From: Sutterella megalosphaeroides
GTDB lineage: Bacteria > Pseudomonadota > Gammaproteobacteria > Burkholderiales > Burkholderiaceae_F
Length of the DNA stretch: 64,000 nt
Direction of reading: 5' to 3'
Assembly (NCBI RefSeq): GCF_003609995.1
Contig: NZ_AP018786.1
Location: 1,684,001-1,748,000 of the forward strand
The position numbers were made by a program, and so were the translations under genes. The notes under the pieces are model-generated. The model worked only from the letters and a program-made list of their open reading frames with translations. It did no database searches and was not told where the DNA came from. This document shows positions 33,843 to 43,332 of this stretch, in pieces (the stretch's first letter is position 1; every line of letters begins with the position of its first letter).

Positions 33843-34267
33843 GAGCCCCGAACGAGCGCGATCTGGTCTTCCAAGCTCCAGACGAGCGGCAAATAGCCCG
33901 TCAACGAGGCCCGTGCCTTCCAGGCCGAGAAAGCCGACCGCCACCGAAGCAATGCCGCTGCGCCCGTCGCCGCACAGACCGTTCCGGTGAAGGCCGGGGG
34001 CTCGTCCCAGAGCGGCAGGAAAAACCCGATCCACGCGACTCCGACCGTGAGCCAAAGGGCGCTCGCCGCTTCGGGGGCCGTGCGGTAAAAGTCGGATTCG
34101 GTGATTTCAAGAGCGGTTGTGGCGTCCGACTCGGGGTGAGCGCCCGAGAAACGCCGCACGAAGCTGCGGGGAAGGAACGCGGTGCAGCGAAGAGCGGCGT
34201 TCAACACGGGATGGCGCTCGCGGAATTCGGGCGCGTGAGAGGAGGTTGGAGTTGGCTCGGAAAACAT
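33843..34267 (-). pseudogene. TraD N-terminal membrane segment in a different frame
   Basis: From ATG 34267 (MFSEPTPTSSHAPEF) this frame gives SDFYRTAPEAASALWLTVGV, two hydrophobic helices (ALWLTVGVAWIGFFLPLW; GTVCAATGAAALL) and WRSAFSAWKARASLTGYLPL, which is the N-terminal layout of TraD in this element class. Family similarity ends near VWSLEDQIALVRG, exactly where the main traD frame becomes protein-like (GLMYRETARG). The junction is at about 33843 (CGGGGCTCATG): one missing base would restore a single open frame of about 894 codons. The frame itself stays open to 33350 but the later part is arginine/proline-rich and not family-like. A run of six A (minus strand, 33773-33778) downstream is another possible slip site. 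Confidence 0.65.
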
Positions 34268-34327
34268 GGCAGTTCTTGGTCGAAAGGAAACGCTTGTGAG
34301 CGGGAGAGTCGTCGGACGTCGCAAAGG

Positions 34328-37066
34328 TCACTCTTCGCCCGCGAGCCGTCTCCCCGGCGCGGGCCAGGGCATTTCGGATTCGCGACCGTTTTTCCAGCGG
34401 CCGACGATCCGAACGCGCGTGGCGGGAATGACGACACCCAGGCGATCCGACGGGGCCGAGGGGCGCGTGCGCGGTTTCATCGGTTTCGCGGGGTTGGAGA
34501 ACTTCGCTCCTCCCTCGCCCGCGGCGTTTCGAGCGGAGATCGCACCGCCCGCGATTTCATCCGCGGCCCAGAGCACGTCGAGCCCCTCGCGGTCGACCCG
34601 AGGACCGCGGGATTTGCGCTCGTTGAGGGAATTCCGGACGGAGTCGGACCCCGTCGCCCCGTTCGACGCCCCCGGGAGCACCGCACGCCCCGCGCTCGTA
34701 CGCATGACAAAGAGGCCCGAGAGACGCAGCAAGGGTTCGATGTCGGAAAGATCCCCGTCGGGGAAAGCCGACTCGGGAATGAAAAGACCGAGGTTCGTCG
34801 CGAACCGCTCGGCATCCGGTCGATCGTTGAGGACGTCGACGGCGTCCGCGACGAGGCGAGCCACGGCGGGCGACGTTTCCGACCCCGTTCGCACCACCCA
34901 CACAAGCCTCGGGCGCCCCGCCGCTTCCGGGCGCTCGGGGCGCCCGAGCGAGGGATCGCGCCCTTCGGCAAAGGCGCGCTCGCGCTCTTCGTCGCGCAGG
35001 ATTTTCGTAACGGGCCCTTCGATCGGCTTCACTTCCACGCGACCCCGCGCGCTTTGAATCGCGAGGTCCACAAGAGCCTCGGGGTGCGCAAACGCAAGCG
35101 CATTCCAGGAGCGGATGCCCGAGGGCAATCCCAAGGCTTCCGCATCCCACCCGTCCGGGCACTCGACCCGGTGGAGAACCGTTCCCGCCGCGGCCGTACG
35201 CACGATCCCCGCTTCCGCCATGACGGCGGCAACAAGATGGATGTCGTCGGGCAAGTCCGTAAGACCGAAATGCTCCCGCAGGTAATTGATGACATCGATC
35301 GCCGTTTCGGGAAACTTCCCGTAAAGGCCGTCCGAGCCCCAGAGAAGCGCCCGCACGAAGGGTTCTTTCGTGCGGTCGACCAACCGATCGACGTCGTCGA
35401 GGTCGTCCCAGGCGTCGGCGTTCTCCCCGTGCGCTCCGTGCGCCCCTTCCGCGTCGTCCCTTCCGTTTGCCCCCGCACCGATCCGCGCCTCTTCCGGGTT
35501 GATGCGCCAGGAGAGATCCCGCACGAGCCCTTCGACCGCCTTTTCAATGAGGTCCGCAAAGGCGTAGTGGAGCTGCGTGCGCCCCGAAATCCGCACGGCC
35601 GCGGCGTCGCGGCGCTTCATGACATCGAGATGCGCCCTCAGGACCGCTTCGACGAGAATCCGCACGTCGCGCGCCAGGGGGCCGGCGGAAACCGCGGCCG
35701 AAGAGCGCAGAAGCACGCACTGCAAGGCCGCATAGACGGGTGCTTCGTCGATCCACGCGGAGGCGTTCCCCGTCAAACCGGAGTCCCCCGCATCGCGCGC
35801 CCCGGGTAGGCGCGTGCCGTGCGCGAGCCAGCGCACCGTGGCGCTCGGAAGGAGCGTCGGGAGAAGATGCAACACGAACGACCTCCCGTAAAACGCGTCC
35901 GCCCGCGGGGACGGCCGGTTGCGCGCGGCAAAGGCCGCCCAATCGGCGTCCGAAAGAGCGGAGGGCTCCGAATCGTCGGACGAATTTCCGAATCCCGGAC
36001 GGCCCTCTTCGGCGTCCTTTTCCTCTTCGCTCGCGCCCGAATCGTCCTCGCGGATTTTGAGCGCCAACACCGCTTCGCGCCGCGCGCGCTCTTCGAGGAC
36101 GGACTTCGTCCACACGAGCTCCAGGACGAACCCCGCATGGCGCTTCGCGAAGTCGCAGAGGGTCTCGGCCATGGGCTCGAACACCACGCGCCGCGTCGGA
36201 AAAGCAAAGGGATCGGCCGCCGGCGACCCCGCCCTCTTTGCATCCGCTTCGGGAATCGCTTCGATTCGAAGCGACTCGAAAACGCCCGCGTCGTAAAAGA
36301 GCCCCGCCGCACAGGCCGCAACCGTCATCTTGACGGTGTAAAGACGTCGGGCTTTGGGCTCCAGGTCCGTTCTCGGCAGCATCGCGTTGAAGTGTTCCAC
36401 CGACCGCACCGCGGTTTCAAGCCCCGAGCGAAAGAGCCCGCCCTCTTCCGAAAAGGGACCCGACGGACTTCGAGGGAGAAGTTGCGCCGCTTCGGCCCAC
36501 CGTACGACGAGGGGCCAGACGTGCGCGTAAAAAAGCGCTTCGTCCCCGACCGCCGTCGAAAGACGTCGCAAGACGCCCTCGTTCAACGCAAGAATCCGCT
36601 CGGGGGCTGCGGGTGCCAAAATCGGGCGGTGCGCTTCGTCCCAGGTCCAGGCGGGAATCGCTCGACGAAGCCGCGCCTTGGCGGCGCGCTCGGCTACGTC
36701 CTCGCGCTCGCGCTTTGCCAAGGCTTCGCGATCGCGCACATCGCCCTTCCCCCGGGACGAACGGGGGCCTTTTTCCGCACCCCGCGCGGCCTCGGCGACC
36801 GAAGGAAAGAATTTGAGTACGGGCGCCATTGCGGAAAGCAATGCCGACACCACGGCGGGGCGTGCTTCGGGCGGGCGGCTTCCCCGCTCGGGGGCGTCCT
36901 CGTCCTCCCGAGCGCGCCAGGAGCGAACGAGCACCTTGAGGCGCTCGTCGACGGCGCTCGGAGCGATGCGGGGGTGTTCGAGAAAACGCTCGACTTCGCG
37001 CGCAGACGAAGCGTCCGAGACGGAACTGAGGTCGGAGTGAAATTCGGGATGGTTGGGGTCGTGCAT
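34328..37066 (-). CDS. traI: TraI/MobH-like relaxase homologue lacking the catalytic histidines
   Basis: 912 aa from ATG 37066 (start uncertain; the frame is open further upstream without a ribosome-binding site). The region LLPRSPSGPFSEEGGLFRSGLETAV aligns, read in pieces, with the MobH/TraI_2 signature LLPxSxxHHHxxxGGLxRHGLExA, and MTVAACAAGLFYDAG with the xxAGLLHDxGK segment. The three-histidine group, the RH histidine and the HD histidine are all replaced (SGPF, RS, YD). The C-terminal part (DLPDDIHLVAAVMAEAGIV ... LHRVECPDGWD) matches the TraI_2_C DNA-binding domain. It lies between the VWA gene and traD, as relaxase does in such elements. Either relaxase chemistry has been lost or it uses other residues. 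Confidence 0.72.
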   Translation of the reverse strand: MHDPNHPEFHSDLSSVSDASSAREVERFLEHPRIAPSAVDERLKVLVRSWRAREDEDAPERGSRPPEARPAVVSALLSAMAPVLKFFPSVAEAARGAEKGPRSSRGKGDVRDREALAKREREDVAERAAKARLRRAIPAWTWDEAHRPILAPAAPERILALNEGVLRRLSTAVGDEALFYAHVWPLVVRWAEAAQLLPRSPSGPFSEEGGLFRSGLETAVRSVEHFNAMLPRTDLEPKARRLYTVKMTVAACAAGLFYDAGVFESLRIEAIPEADAKRAGSPAADPFAFPTRRVVFEPMAETLCDFAKRHAGFVLELVWTKSVLEERARREAVLALKIREDDSGASEEEKDAEEGRPGFGNSSDDSEPSALSDADWAAFAARNRPSPRADAFYGRSFVLHLLPTLLPSATVRWLAHGTRLPGARDAGDSGLTGNASAWIDEAPVYAALQCVLLRSSAAVSAGPLARDVRILVEAVLRAHLDVMKRRDAAAVRISGRTQLHYAFADLIEKAVEGLVRDLSWRINPEEARIGAGANGRDDAEGAHGAHGENADAWDDLDDVDRLVDRTKEPFVRALLWGSDGLYGKFPETAIDVINYLREHFGLTDLPDDIHLVAAVMAEAGIVRTAAAGTVLHRVECPDGWDAEALGLPSGIRSWNALAFAHPEALVDLAIQSARGRVEVKPIEGPVTKILRDEERERAFAEGRDPSLGRPERPEAAGRPRLVWVVRTGSETSPAVARLVADAVDVLNDRPDAERFATNLGLFIPESAFPDGDLSDIEPLLRLSGLFVMRTSAGRAVLPGASNGATGSDSVRNSLNERKSRGPRVDREGLDVLWAADEIAGGAISARNAAGEGGAKFSNPAKPMKPRTRPSAPSDRLGVVIPATRVRIVGRWKNGRESEMPWPAPGRRLAGEE

Positions 37067-37917
37067 GGGAGGCGTGCGGCACGGACGGATCGGCGACCCC
37101 GCCCCGAAGCTGACGACCGACGATTCGCCGTCCGAAGCTCGACGGGCGGCGTCGCGTCGTATGGGGGGATCGGCCTTTCCGGGGCGATGCCCGAAGAGAA
37201 ACTCGAAGAAAAAGTCGGAAAAAAAGTCGCAGAGAAGCTCGAAGAAAGGCCCGAGGCGGACGGCCCCGGGCGAAGGAATGAACGGGCGAAAAAGAAAGCG
37301 ACGGAAAGGAACTGCAAGCGCGGCAATCGTCGCCGGCAGTTGAAGTCGTTGGGAAGAAGGGCGCGGGGCATCGGCCGGCACAAGCGGCACAAGAGGCACA
37401 AGAGGCACAAGCGGTACAAGCAGCACCGGCGGCAAAAGCGGCGCCGCCGCTCCCGCCTTCCGAACGATTCGTCGAAGGCCCGCCGCGGGGCTCGACGAAA
37501 GATCGATGAAGCGTTGAAGAAAAAGAAGATGGCCGCCTCGCGGAAAGCCCGACCGTCGGAGCCGAACGGGAGTCCGATCGAGGCACGAAGCCCCGAAATC
37601 GGTTTTCCCGTCCGAACCCCGGAAACGGTCGGAACTTTCCTCGAAGTCGGTATCCGCAGTCAAAGTCGAAATGCGCGCGCGACGAGGCTTTGCGGCCCCA
37701 AGACGAAGGGCGGCGGCGGAAAGCATGTTTCTCCCCGACCGCACGTCCTTCGAGCTCGCACGGTGCTCCCCGATTCGTTCCCGTAAAAGGGGATCGAAAA
37801 CCGCGAGGCCGGGCCTCGGGGGCAAGCCCCCGAGACGGGCGACGCTTCCGACGGGAAGCGAAAGCGACGTTTCGAAAAAACGAACCGGAGACGAATCGAA
37901 CGAAGCCCGAAAGAGCC
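37067..37917 (-). other. Open but unassigned region between VWA gene and traI
   Basis: The traI frame is open through here, but no start has a ribosome-binding site and I see no family match. It includes a 9-bp tandem repeat (CACAAGCGG/CACAAGAGG, about 5 copies, 37379-37423), which in that frame would encode a (LVP)n run, plus Phe-rich hydrophobic stretches. It could be an N-terminal extension, a separate small membrane protein, or noncoding. Confidence 0.35.
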
Positions 37918-40791
37918 TCAGCACCCGCGGCCTCGCGTCCCGTCGAGCGTACGCCTTACGAGAAAACGCACGCCCTTGGGGATCGATTCCACGCGGTCGA
38001 CGAACACCGTCGGGAACCCGTAGATGTGGTCGCCCGACATGACGTCGGCCGGCTGCTCGACACCTTCCGGGCGCCCCACAAGGAGAAGCCCGAGTTCGAT
38101 CCCGCTCATCCGAAGTTCGTCCGCGTAGCCTTGGAGCTGCTTTTCCGGAAACTTTCCGTCCGAGAGGACGAAAAGGATCCGACGTTCTTCGCGGCGTCCC
38201 GAAAGACCTTCGAGACCCCAGAAGGCCGCCTCCTGCACGGGCGTGGGCCCTCGCCCCGGAATCGGAGCGATGCGCACGTACGTGTCGTCGGCGGGCGTGT
38301 CCCAGTCGGAGACCGCGATCACGCCCATGCGCGTCCTCGAGGGAAAGACGGCGGTTCGCGCCGCAAGGCCCCGCGTCGTCTTGAAGACTTCTTCAAGACG
38401 ATAGGCCGCGCACTTCAGAATCGCACCCGTTTCCGCGGAGACCGACCCCGAGAGGTCGACCGCGATCTGAAGCGCGACGGAAAAGCCCGGCGCCTTCCCC
38501 CGCACTTTGAAAACCCGAGAGTTTCCGGTGCGAAGGCGAATCGTCGCGTCCTCGAGCAACGTCCTCCCGCTCGTCCCCTTCCGAACGGGTTGGGTGACGG
38601 GCCGGCGGATGTCGTCGAGAAGCGCGGCGCCGAAGCCGAAGGTCTTCGTGCGAAGCTCTTCGGTCACCTGGAACGCGATCCGCGCTTCGAGAGCGTTCGA
38701 ATCGTGCCCGGCGTGCTTTTCCCAAGCCGCGTAGGCGTCCCGTTCGGGAACGTAGCCGCGGGAGCGGTAGGCTTCGATAAAAAGCCGTCCCGCTTCCAAG
38801 CCCATGGCGAGCTGTTGCGCCTGCGAAACGTACTCCGCTTCCGGAATCGCGTAGGTCACTTCACCCACAAGGTTCCGAAGAGCGGAGGCGATCGGATCGG
38901 AGAAGTCGTCCGATCGCTCGCTTTCGCGCGCGACCGTTCGCAGGGCCCGCAGCCTTTCGAGCTTCGCCTCGGGCGAGTCCGCCCCTTCCGGAGCGGCCGC
39001 ACCCGAGACGGAACCGTCGGGAGCAAAGAGGGCCGGCTGATCGGCCGAGTCCGCGTCGTCGAAGGAATCCTTCTTCGAGCGGCCCGATCGGGAAGCTCCC
39101 CGACCGCCTCGTCCGTCTCGTCCGCCTCGTCCGCGACCCGAACCCCGACCTCGGCCGGAGTCCGAATCGTCCGAGTCCTTCGATTTCGCACGGGCGTTGA
39201 AGTTTTCGATCATGAGATCGATTGCTTCGACGTCCGAGTCGTCGATAAGGCCCTGAGAACGGAGCGAGACCGCCTGAGTCGACGTTTCGCTTTCGAACGA
39301 CTCGAGAACGTCGAAAGCGAGCTCTCGTGCGGCATAGGTGTCTTCGAGCGGAAACCGTCCGAGCACGAACGATTCCGTGCTCTTACGGAAGTCCGCCCCG
39401 AAGAGTTCCTCCGCGCGCAGGGCGGTCTTCTCGCGAAGCCGCGTCGGAAGTTTGAATTCCAACACGGTTTCCGTAAGAAGCGCCCAGAGCCAACCCGCCG
39501 CGACGAGCGCGGGGGTGTTGAGACCTTCGGCTCGCAGGAACCCCGCCGACGCGTCCGTCGAGAGCACCCGATAGAGGGCGTTGCGCCAGATCCGATAGCC
39601 CGCAAGGTCCCGATCCCCGAGTGCGTCGACGCGGATGTCTTCGAAGACGTTCGTGAGAAAGAGCATGAAGCCCTTCAAATCGCGAACGGCCCGAAAGTCC
39701 GAGTAGAGCACGTGGTTTCGCTCGTGGATGCCGGAGCCCCACGCGTAGATCACCCCGAGAGGGTTCGAGAAGTCGATTCGACCGAGTTGAATCACCTGCC
39801 CGTTCGTGCAGGGAGTCGCCCCGTCGAAACGGATCTCGATCCCGTCGTTGCGGCAAAGGACCCGCAGACCGACGCGCGCCATGCCTTGGGCAACGGTCGC
39901 GTCGCCTGCAAGGAGCTTTGCGTGAAGCATCGGACGAATCTCCTTGAAGATGTCCGCAATCACCATAAGGCGCGCGAGCGCCTTTTGGGCTTTCTTCACC
40001 TCTTCGAGGAGCATTCGGCCCTTCTCCCAGCGCTTCTCGACAAGCGACATCTTCGAATAGTCCGCCGCCAGACGGTTCGCTTCGAGGCGAGCCGCCCGCA
40101 AGGCGGGAAACGCTTCTTCCATCTCGCGTGTGAAGGCGTCGACGCCTTGGTCGGGATCGACCGTGTCGGGCGATCGTCGGACGCGGGCGTCGACGGGTGA
40201 CGTCGCGGGAGAAAGGAGCGGCAAAGATGACGCAGCCGAAGGCAAAAGCGACGAAGCGGCCGGGATTTCCGGAGAAGTCGCCGCAAGGGCGACCGCTTCC
40301 GGCACCCCGAGGTGTCGCATCGCTTCCGCGCGCTCGGCGGCTTCCCGCTCGGCGCTCTCCTTCGCGGCACGCTTTCGGGCATCGCGTCGGTCGAGCGCCT
40401 TCAAGCGCTTTTCCTGCTCGTAACGGGCCTCTCCGAGCGAGAGGTCGTTGCGGGTGATGAGCGGCACTTGAACCGGGACCTTCGGATGACGAAGGATTCC
40501 CTCGGCGTACGAGCGTTCGGCGGCGACGCGCTCGGAAAGTCGAGCGGCGTGCCGGCGAGCGAGCTCGGTGCTCCGGCGCGTTGCGGCGTCGCGAGCAGCC
40601 GTGGGAGGTGCCTTGGGAGGTGCTTCGGGAGCCGGAGGTGTCGACGGAGCTTTCGCTTTCGCGCTCTTCGTCGGGCTTTGAACTTGGGCTTGGGTTTCGG
40701 TTGAGTTGGGTTTGTCGGTTTCGTTTTTTCGACCGATGCCGACCGCCGGAGCGGTCGACGTCGCGTCGTTCGCATGTGTCGAATGTGTCAT
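37918..40791 (-). CDS. CobT-like VWA-domain protein with HExxH motif
   Basis: 957-aa soluble protein. The N-terminal 300 residues are Ala/Glu/Arg-rich and likely coiled coil. In the middle (about 390-450) is YAWGSGIHERNHVLYSDFRA, which contains HExxH (HERNH) like the metal-site helix of zinc peptidases, followed by LTNVFEDIRVD. The C-terminal 220 residues form a von Willebrand A domain with MIDAS motif VDLSGSVS (D-x-S-x-S) and LFVLSDGKF. Proteins of this layout accompany a CobS-like ATPase in SXT/PFGI-1-type elements; by name they resemble cobalamin cobaltochelatase CobT, but no corrin genes are present. The CobS-like gene lies upstream, 296 bp away. Start ATG 40791 has a weak AAGG site. Confidence 0.8.
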   Translation of the reverse strand: MTHSTHANDATSTAPAVGIGRKNETDKPNSTETQAQVQSPTKSAKAKAPSTPPAPEAPPKAPPTAARDAATRRSTELARRHAARLSERVAAERSYAEGILRHPKVPVQVPLITRNDLSLGEARYEQEKRLKALDRRDARKRAAKESAEREAAERAEAMRHLGVPEAVALAATSPEIPAASSLLPSAASSLPLLSPATSPVDARVRRSPDTVDPDQGVDAFTREMEEAFPALRAARLEANRLAADYSKMSLVEKRWEKGRMLLEEVKKAQKALARLMVIADIFKEIRPMLHAKLLAGDATVAQGMARVGLRVLCRNDGIEIRFDGATPCTNGQVIQLGRIDFSNPLGVIYAWGSGIHERNHVLYSDFRAVRDLKGFMLFLTNVFEDIRVDALGDRDLAGYRIWRNALYRVLSTDASAGFLRAEGLNTPALVAAGWLWALLTETVLEFKLPTRLREKTALRAEELFGADFRKSTESFVLGRFPLEDTYAARELAFDVLESFESETSTQAVSLRSQGLIDDSDVEAIDLMIENFNARAKSKDSDDSDSGRGRGSGRGRGGRDGRGGRGASRSGRSKKDSFDDADSADQPALFAPDGSVSGAAAPEGADSPEAKLERLRALRTVARESERSDDFSDPIASALRNLVGEVTYAIPEAEYVSQAQQLAMGLEAGRLFIEAYRSRGYVPERDAYAAWEKHAGHDSNALEARIAFQVTEELRTKTFGFGAALLDDIRRPVTQPVRKGTSGRTLLEDATIRLRTGNSRVFKVRGKAPGFSVALQIAVDLSGSVSAETGAILKCAAYRLEEVFKTTRGLAARTAVFPSRTRMGVIAVSDWDTPADDTYVRIAPIPGRGPTPVQEAAFWGLEGLSGRREERRILFVLSDGKFPEKQLQGYADELRMSGIELGLLLVGRPEGVEQPADVMSGDHIYGFPTVFVDRVESIPKGVRFLVRRTLDGTRGRGC

Positions 40792-41087
40792 TTGCCAAGT
40801 GCCTTCGCACCGACCGCAGGGACCCGCGCGCGCACGAGCCCCCCGAAGGCGGCGACGCACGGCGTGCGCCCCTTCGGCGATGCTCGTTTGTGAAAATGCG
40901 CGTAAATCGCGCGGGTTGAAAGTGCGGGATAGAAAGTGCGGTGCGCGGCGCCGCGATCGGGAAGTCGCCGAACCCGGCCGCAACCGCCCCCCGAGGACCG
41001 AAGTCCCCGGGAGAAGTTGCAACCGAGCCCGCAAGAGCCCCCTATGCCCCTACCCTGTTGCGCCCTTCGAATTCCTCCGAAGAAGAA

Positions 41088-42266
41088 TCAAAAGAGCGTT
41101 CCGGAGCGGGGAGCGGGGTTTGCGCCTTCGGGAGACGCGTCATTCGACGCGCTCGTCGAAGCGGAAGCACTTCGGGGCGAAGCCCCGGGCGCGCTCTTTT
41201 GCAACCGAGCCGATTCGCGCTTCAGAGTCTCTGCGAGCTGTCCGAGGCGCGTTCCGACGAGCGTCACGAGGGCGGTTCGCGGTACGGCATCGAGTGCGTT
41301 GGCGATCCCCAATTCCACCACCCACTCGATCAGCTGCGATTCTCGATCGAGGACGATGTCTCCTGCGGCATAGCGCAAAAGCACGGTCGTCATGCGTTCG
41401 AGCGCACGATGAGAGAGCGGGTGGTTGCGGTTGTCGAATCCCACCGTTTTTTGCGCGGCGGCCTTTCTCGAAGCGGCGGCAATGTCGGCGAGCGCCGTCA
41501 ATACGCTCAACGCTTCCTTTTCGGGAAGACGCGCGCGCAGGTCGTCGGGAACGCGCTTCCAGAGTAGGAGCGCCTCCTCGCCGACCGTGAGGCCTTCGAG
41601 ACGGATGTGCCAGAAGCGGTCGATGACCGACAGGTCCATGACCGATCGGCCGAAGTAGCCCGCTTCGTGCTCCGAGGCGTGCCCGCGGGTGTTGTCGGTG
41701 ACGACAACGCGCGTGAGCGGATGACGTTCCACGCGTTCGCCCGTCGAGTCGATCTCAAGCGGCGCCCCCTCCAGAATGTCGTTCGCGGAGACCCACATTT
41801 CTGCAGGAGCCGCGGAGAATTCGTTGATGAGGAGAAGCCACCCGTGACGCCAGCAGAGCGTGGCGGGACCGTCGACCCAGTCCATGCCGCCGCGGTCGTT
41901 GGCAACCCAACGACCGAGGAGTTCGTCTTTTTCCATCCCGGGACGCACGGTGACGCTGATGACGGGTTGACCGACAACGGCGCACCATTGCAGAACGGAG
42001 CTGGTTTTGCCCGCGCCCGCCGGACCGCTGATGTAGAGCGGTTCGTTGGTCGCGAAGTTCCACCAGGCGGAGGCCGAGATGAAGAACTGACGATTGAACC
42101 GATGGGTGGAATCGCGGCGAGGAATGCGGCGGGAGGCCTCGGCCTCGACGGCGCATTGGTTCGACATGCGGTAAGCCCGGCAGCCGTTGAGGTCGGAGAG
42201 ATGACTCCCGAATTGGGCGGCCGGAACCGTGAAATCGGTGTAAACCGAGGTTTTTTCAATGGACAT
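41088..42266 (-). CDS. CobS/MoxR-like AAA+ ATPase
   Basis: 392-aa ATPase. Walker A GPAGAGKTS (about 100) and Walker B LLLINEFSAAP (about 150) are followed by a MoxR-type sensor ATDNTRGH-like segment (VVTDNTRGHASEHEAGYFG) and SVIDRFWHIRLEGLTVGEE, which matches CobS/NorQ-family chaperones. These ATPases remodel a VWA-domain partner, and the partner is the next gene downstream. In integrative elements the pair is common but its job is unresolved; a role in DNA processing or metal insertion has been suggested. ATG 42266 has AAGGA 7 nt upstream; an in-frame upstream extension has none. It is the first gene of the block reading towards traD, with palindromic operators upstream. Confidence 0.85.
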   Translation of the reverse strand: MSIEKTSVYTDFTVPAAQFGSHLSDLNGCRAYRMSNQCAVEAEASRRIPRRDSTHRFNRQFFISASAWWNFATNEPLYISGPAGAGKTSSVLQWCAVVGQPVISVTVRPGMEKDELLGRWVANDRGGMDWVDGPATLCWRHGWLLLINEFSAAPAEMWVSANDILEGAPLEIDSTGERVERHPLTRVVVTDNTRGHASEHEAGYFGRSVMDLSVIDRFWHIRLEGLTVGEEALLLWKRVPDDLRARLPEKEALSVLTALADIAAASRKAAAQKTVGFDNRNHPLSHRALERMTTVLLRYAAGDIVLDRESQLIEWVVELGIANALDAVPRTALVTLVGTRLGQLAETLKRESARLQKSAPGASPRSASASTSASNDASPEGANPAPRSGTLF

Positions 42267-42574
42267 TTCGTTTTCCTTCTGAAAAAAGAGGACAAAAAAA
42301 TGCCCCGGGACGAACGTCCCGGAAAAAACCATACGGTTCCCGAGGGCGTCGCCCTCGGGGCTCGTTGAGGAAGGTTCTGCGCGTCGTCGAAACGAACGGG
42401 GAACCCACAGTAGAAAAAAGCGCGCTTTTTTGTACCTGAGTTCCGGAGCGCAAAACCAACCGGGCTTGTGATAAGCCCGTCCATGGTGCCACGCGTAGCA
42501 CGGAAAGGCAAATTTTCCGGCACTGGGGTTTCTACCAGGTTGGGTGTTCGCAGCGGTGGGAGAGAGACCCGTTT

Positions 42575-42640
42575 ATGCAAACTAAAGACCACTTTCAGTT
42601 TGCATTAGAGATTTTTATTAACTCAATGTGGGTTTGAGTT
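42575..42640. promoter_or_regulatory. Two inverted repeats upstream of the CobS-like gene
   Basis: ATGCAAACT (42575-42583) with AGTTTGCAT (42597-42605), and AACTCAA (42620-42626) with TTGAGTT (42634-42640). The stretch is AT-rich and contains TTTATAA on the minus strand, so it probably holds the promoter and operators of the minus-strand transfer block. Confidence 0.5.
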
Positions 42641-42803
42641 TATAAAAGCGCAAGCGTCGCTGCGGACACGGTCCTCGCAGGCGCCCCGCCGCACGGGACC
42701 TTCGACGGCCCCCGAGAAAGCGCACCGGGAACCGCCCCGGGTCAGTCAAGCCGCTCGACGTCGGCCGCAACCTGCCGCTCGAAGCCGCCCCCGAAAATTC
42801 CCG

Positions 42804-42841
42804 AAAAAAATGCCCGCGAACCTTTCGGCGGGTTCGCGGGC
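42804..42841 (-). terminator. Strong minus-strand intrinsic terminator without an upstream gene
   Basis: GCCCGCGAACC pairs with GGTTCGCGGGC (11 bp) and is followed on the minus strand by ATTTTTTTC. The nearest minus-strand gene upstream (43333-43758) ends about 490 bp earlier. Confidence 0.75.
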
Positions 42842-43332
42842 ACAACAGGTCAAAGTTTCCGGTTTCCTCACGGAACGTCCCTGCGCGGGTGTCAAGCGGG
42901 AGAGCCAAAACACCCGCGGCATCGGACGGAGGTTTCCGACGGACGTCCAGTGAGGATAGAAGAAGAAAACCGACTTCCTACAAAGCGACGAACATGACTC
43001 AAACGCCCAATATACGGGGCGAATACAAGAGAGTTGCGTCGGCGGAAATATTCGCATACTTTTTCGCCCTCTGGGACGCGCCCGTGCGCGTCTGACATTT
43101 TTTCGACATTTTTTCGAAATGATTTTGTAACTTTCCGAGGAGAAACCTGCCGAGAGGCACGTTGTCGATAGGATCGGCCAATACGAAAAAACCCGAAGAT
43201 AGGGAAGCGTGTACAAAGACGCCCCGAAACGCGAATGTAAGGGGAAAAACCGTTCGGCTTCGGGGCGCCTTTGTCGGTGCCGCTATTGGTACTTGTCGGA
43301 TCGTACAATGACTGCAGCGATCCGACAAGACC

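Larger units (their letters stand above)
42267..43332. other. 1-kb intergenic region with regulatory palindromes and an orphan terminator
   Basis: No protein gene is supported: all frames lack ribosome-binding sites and look like shadow frames. It contains two inverted repeats (42575-42640), a minus-strand intrinsic terminator (42804-42841) with no gene feeding it, and GACATTTTTTCGACATTT at 43094. A small RNA between about 42850 and 43300 on the minus strand is possible. Confidence 0.5.

Noticed and set aside
37067-37917. A 286-residue N-terminal extension of TraI with (LVP)n repeats and Phe-rich stretches
   Set aside because: No start signal and no family similarity; listed as an unassigned region rather than a gene.
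35819-40200. Long plus-strand frames opposite traI and the VWA gene
   Set aside because: Shadow frames caused by strong GC-third-position bias; the minus-strand proteins have recognisable domains.
42618-43308. Several minus-strand frames of 96-156 codons in the 1-kb intergenic region
   Set aside because: They overlap in different frames, have no ribosome-binding site, and one runs through the strong terminator at 42804-42841.
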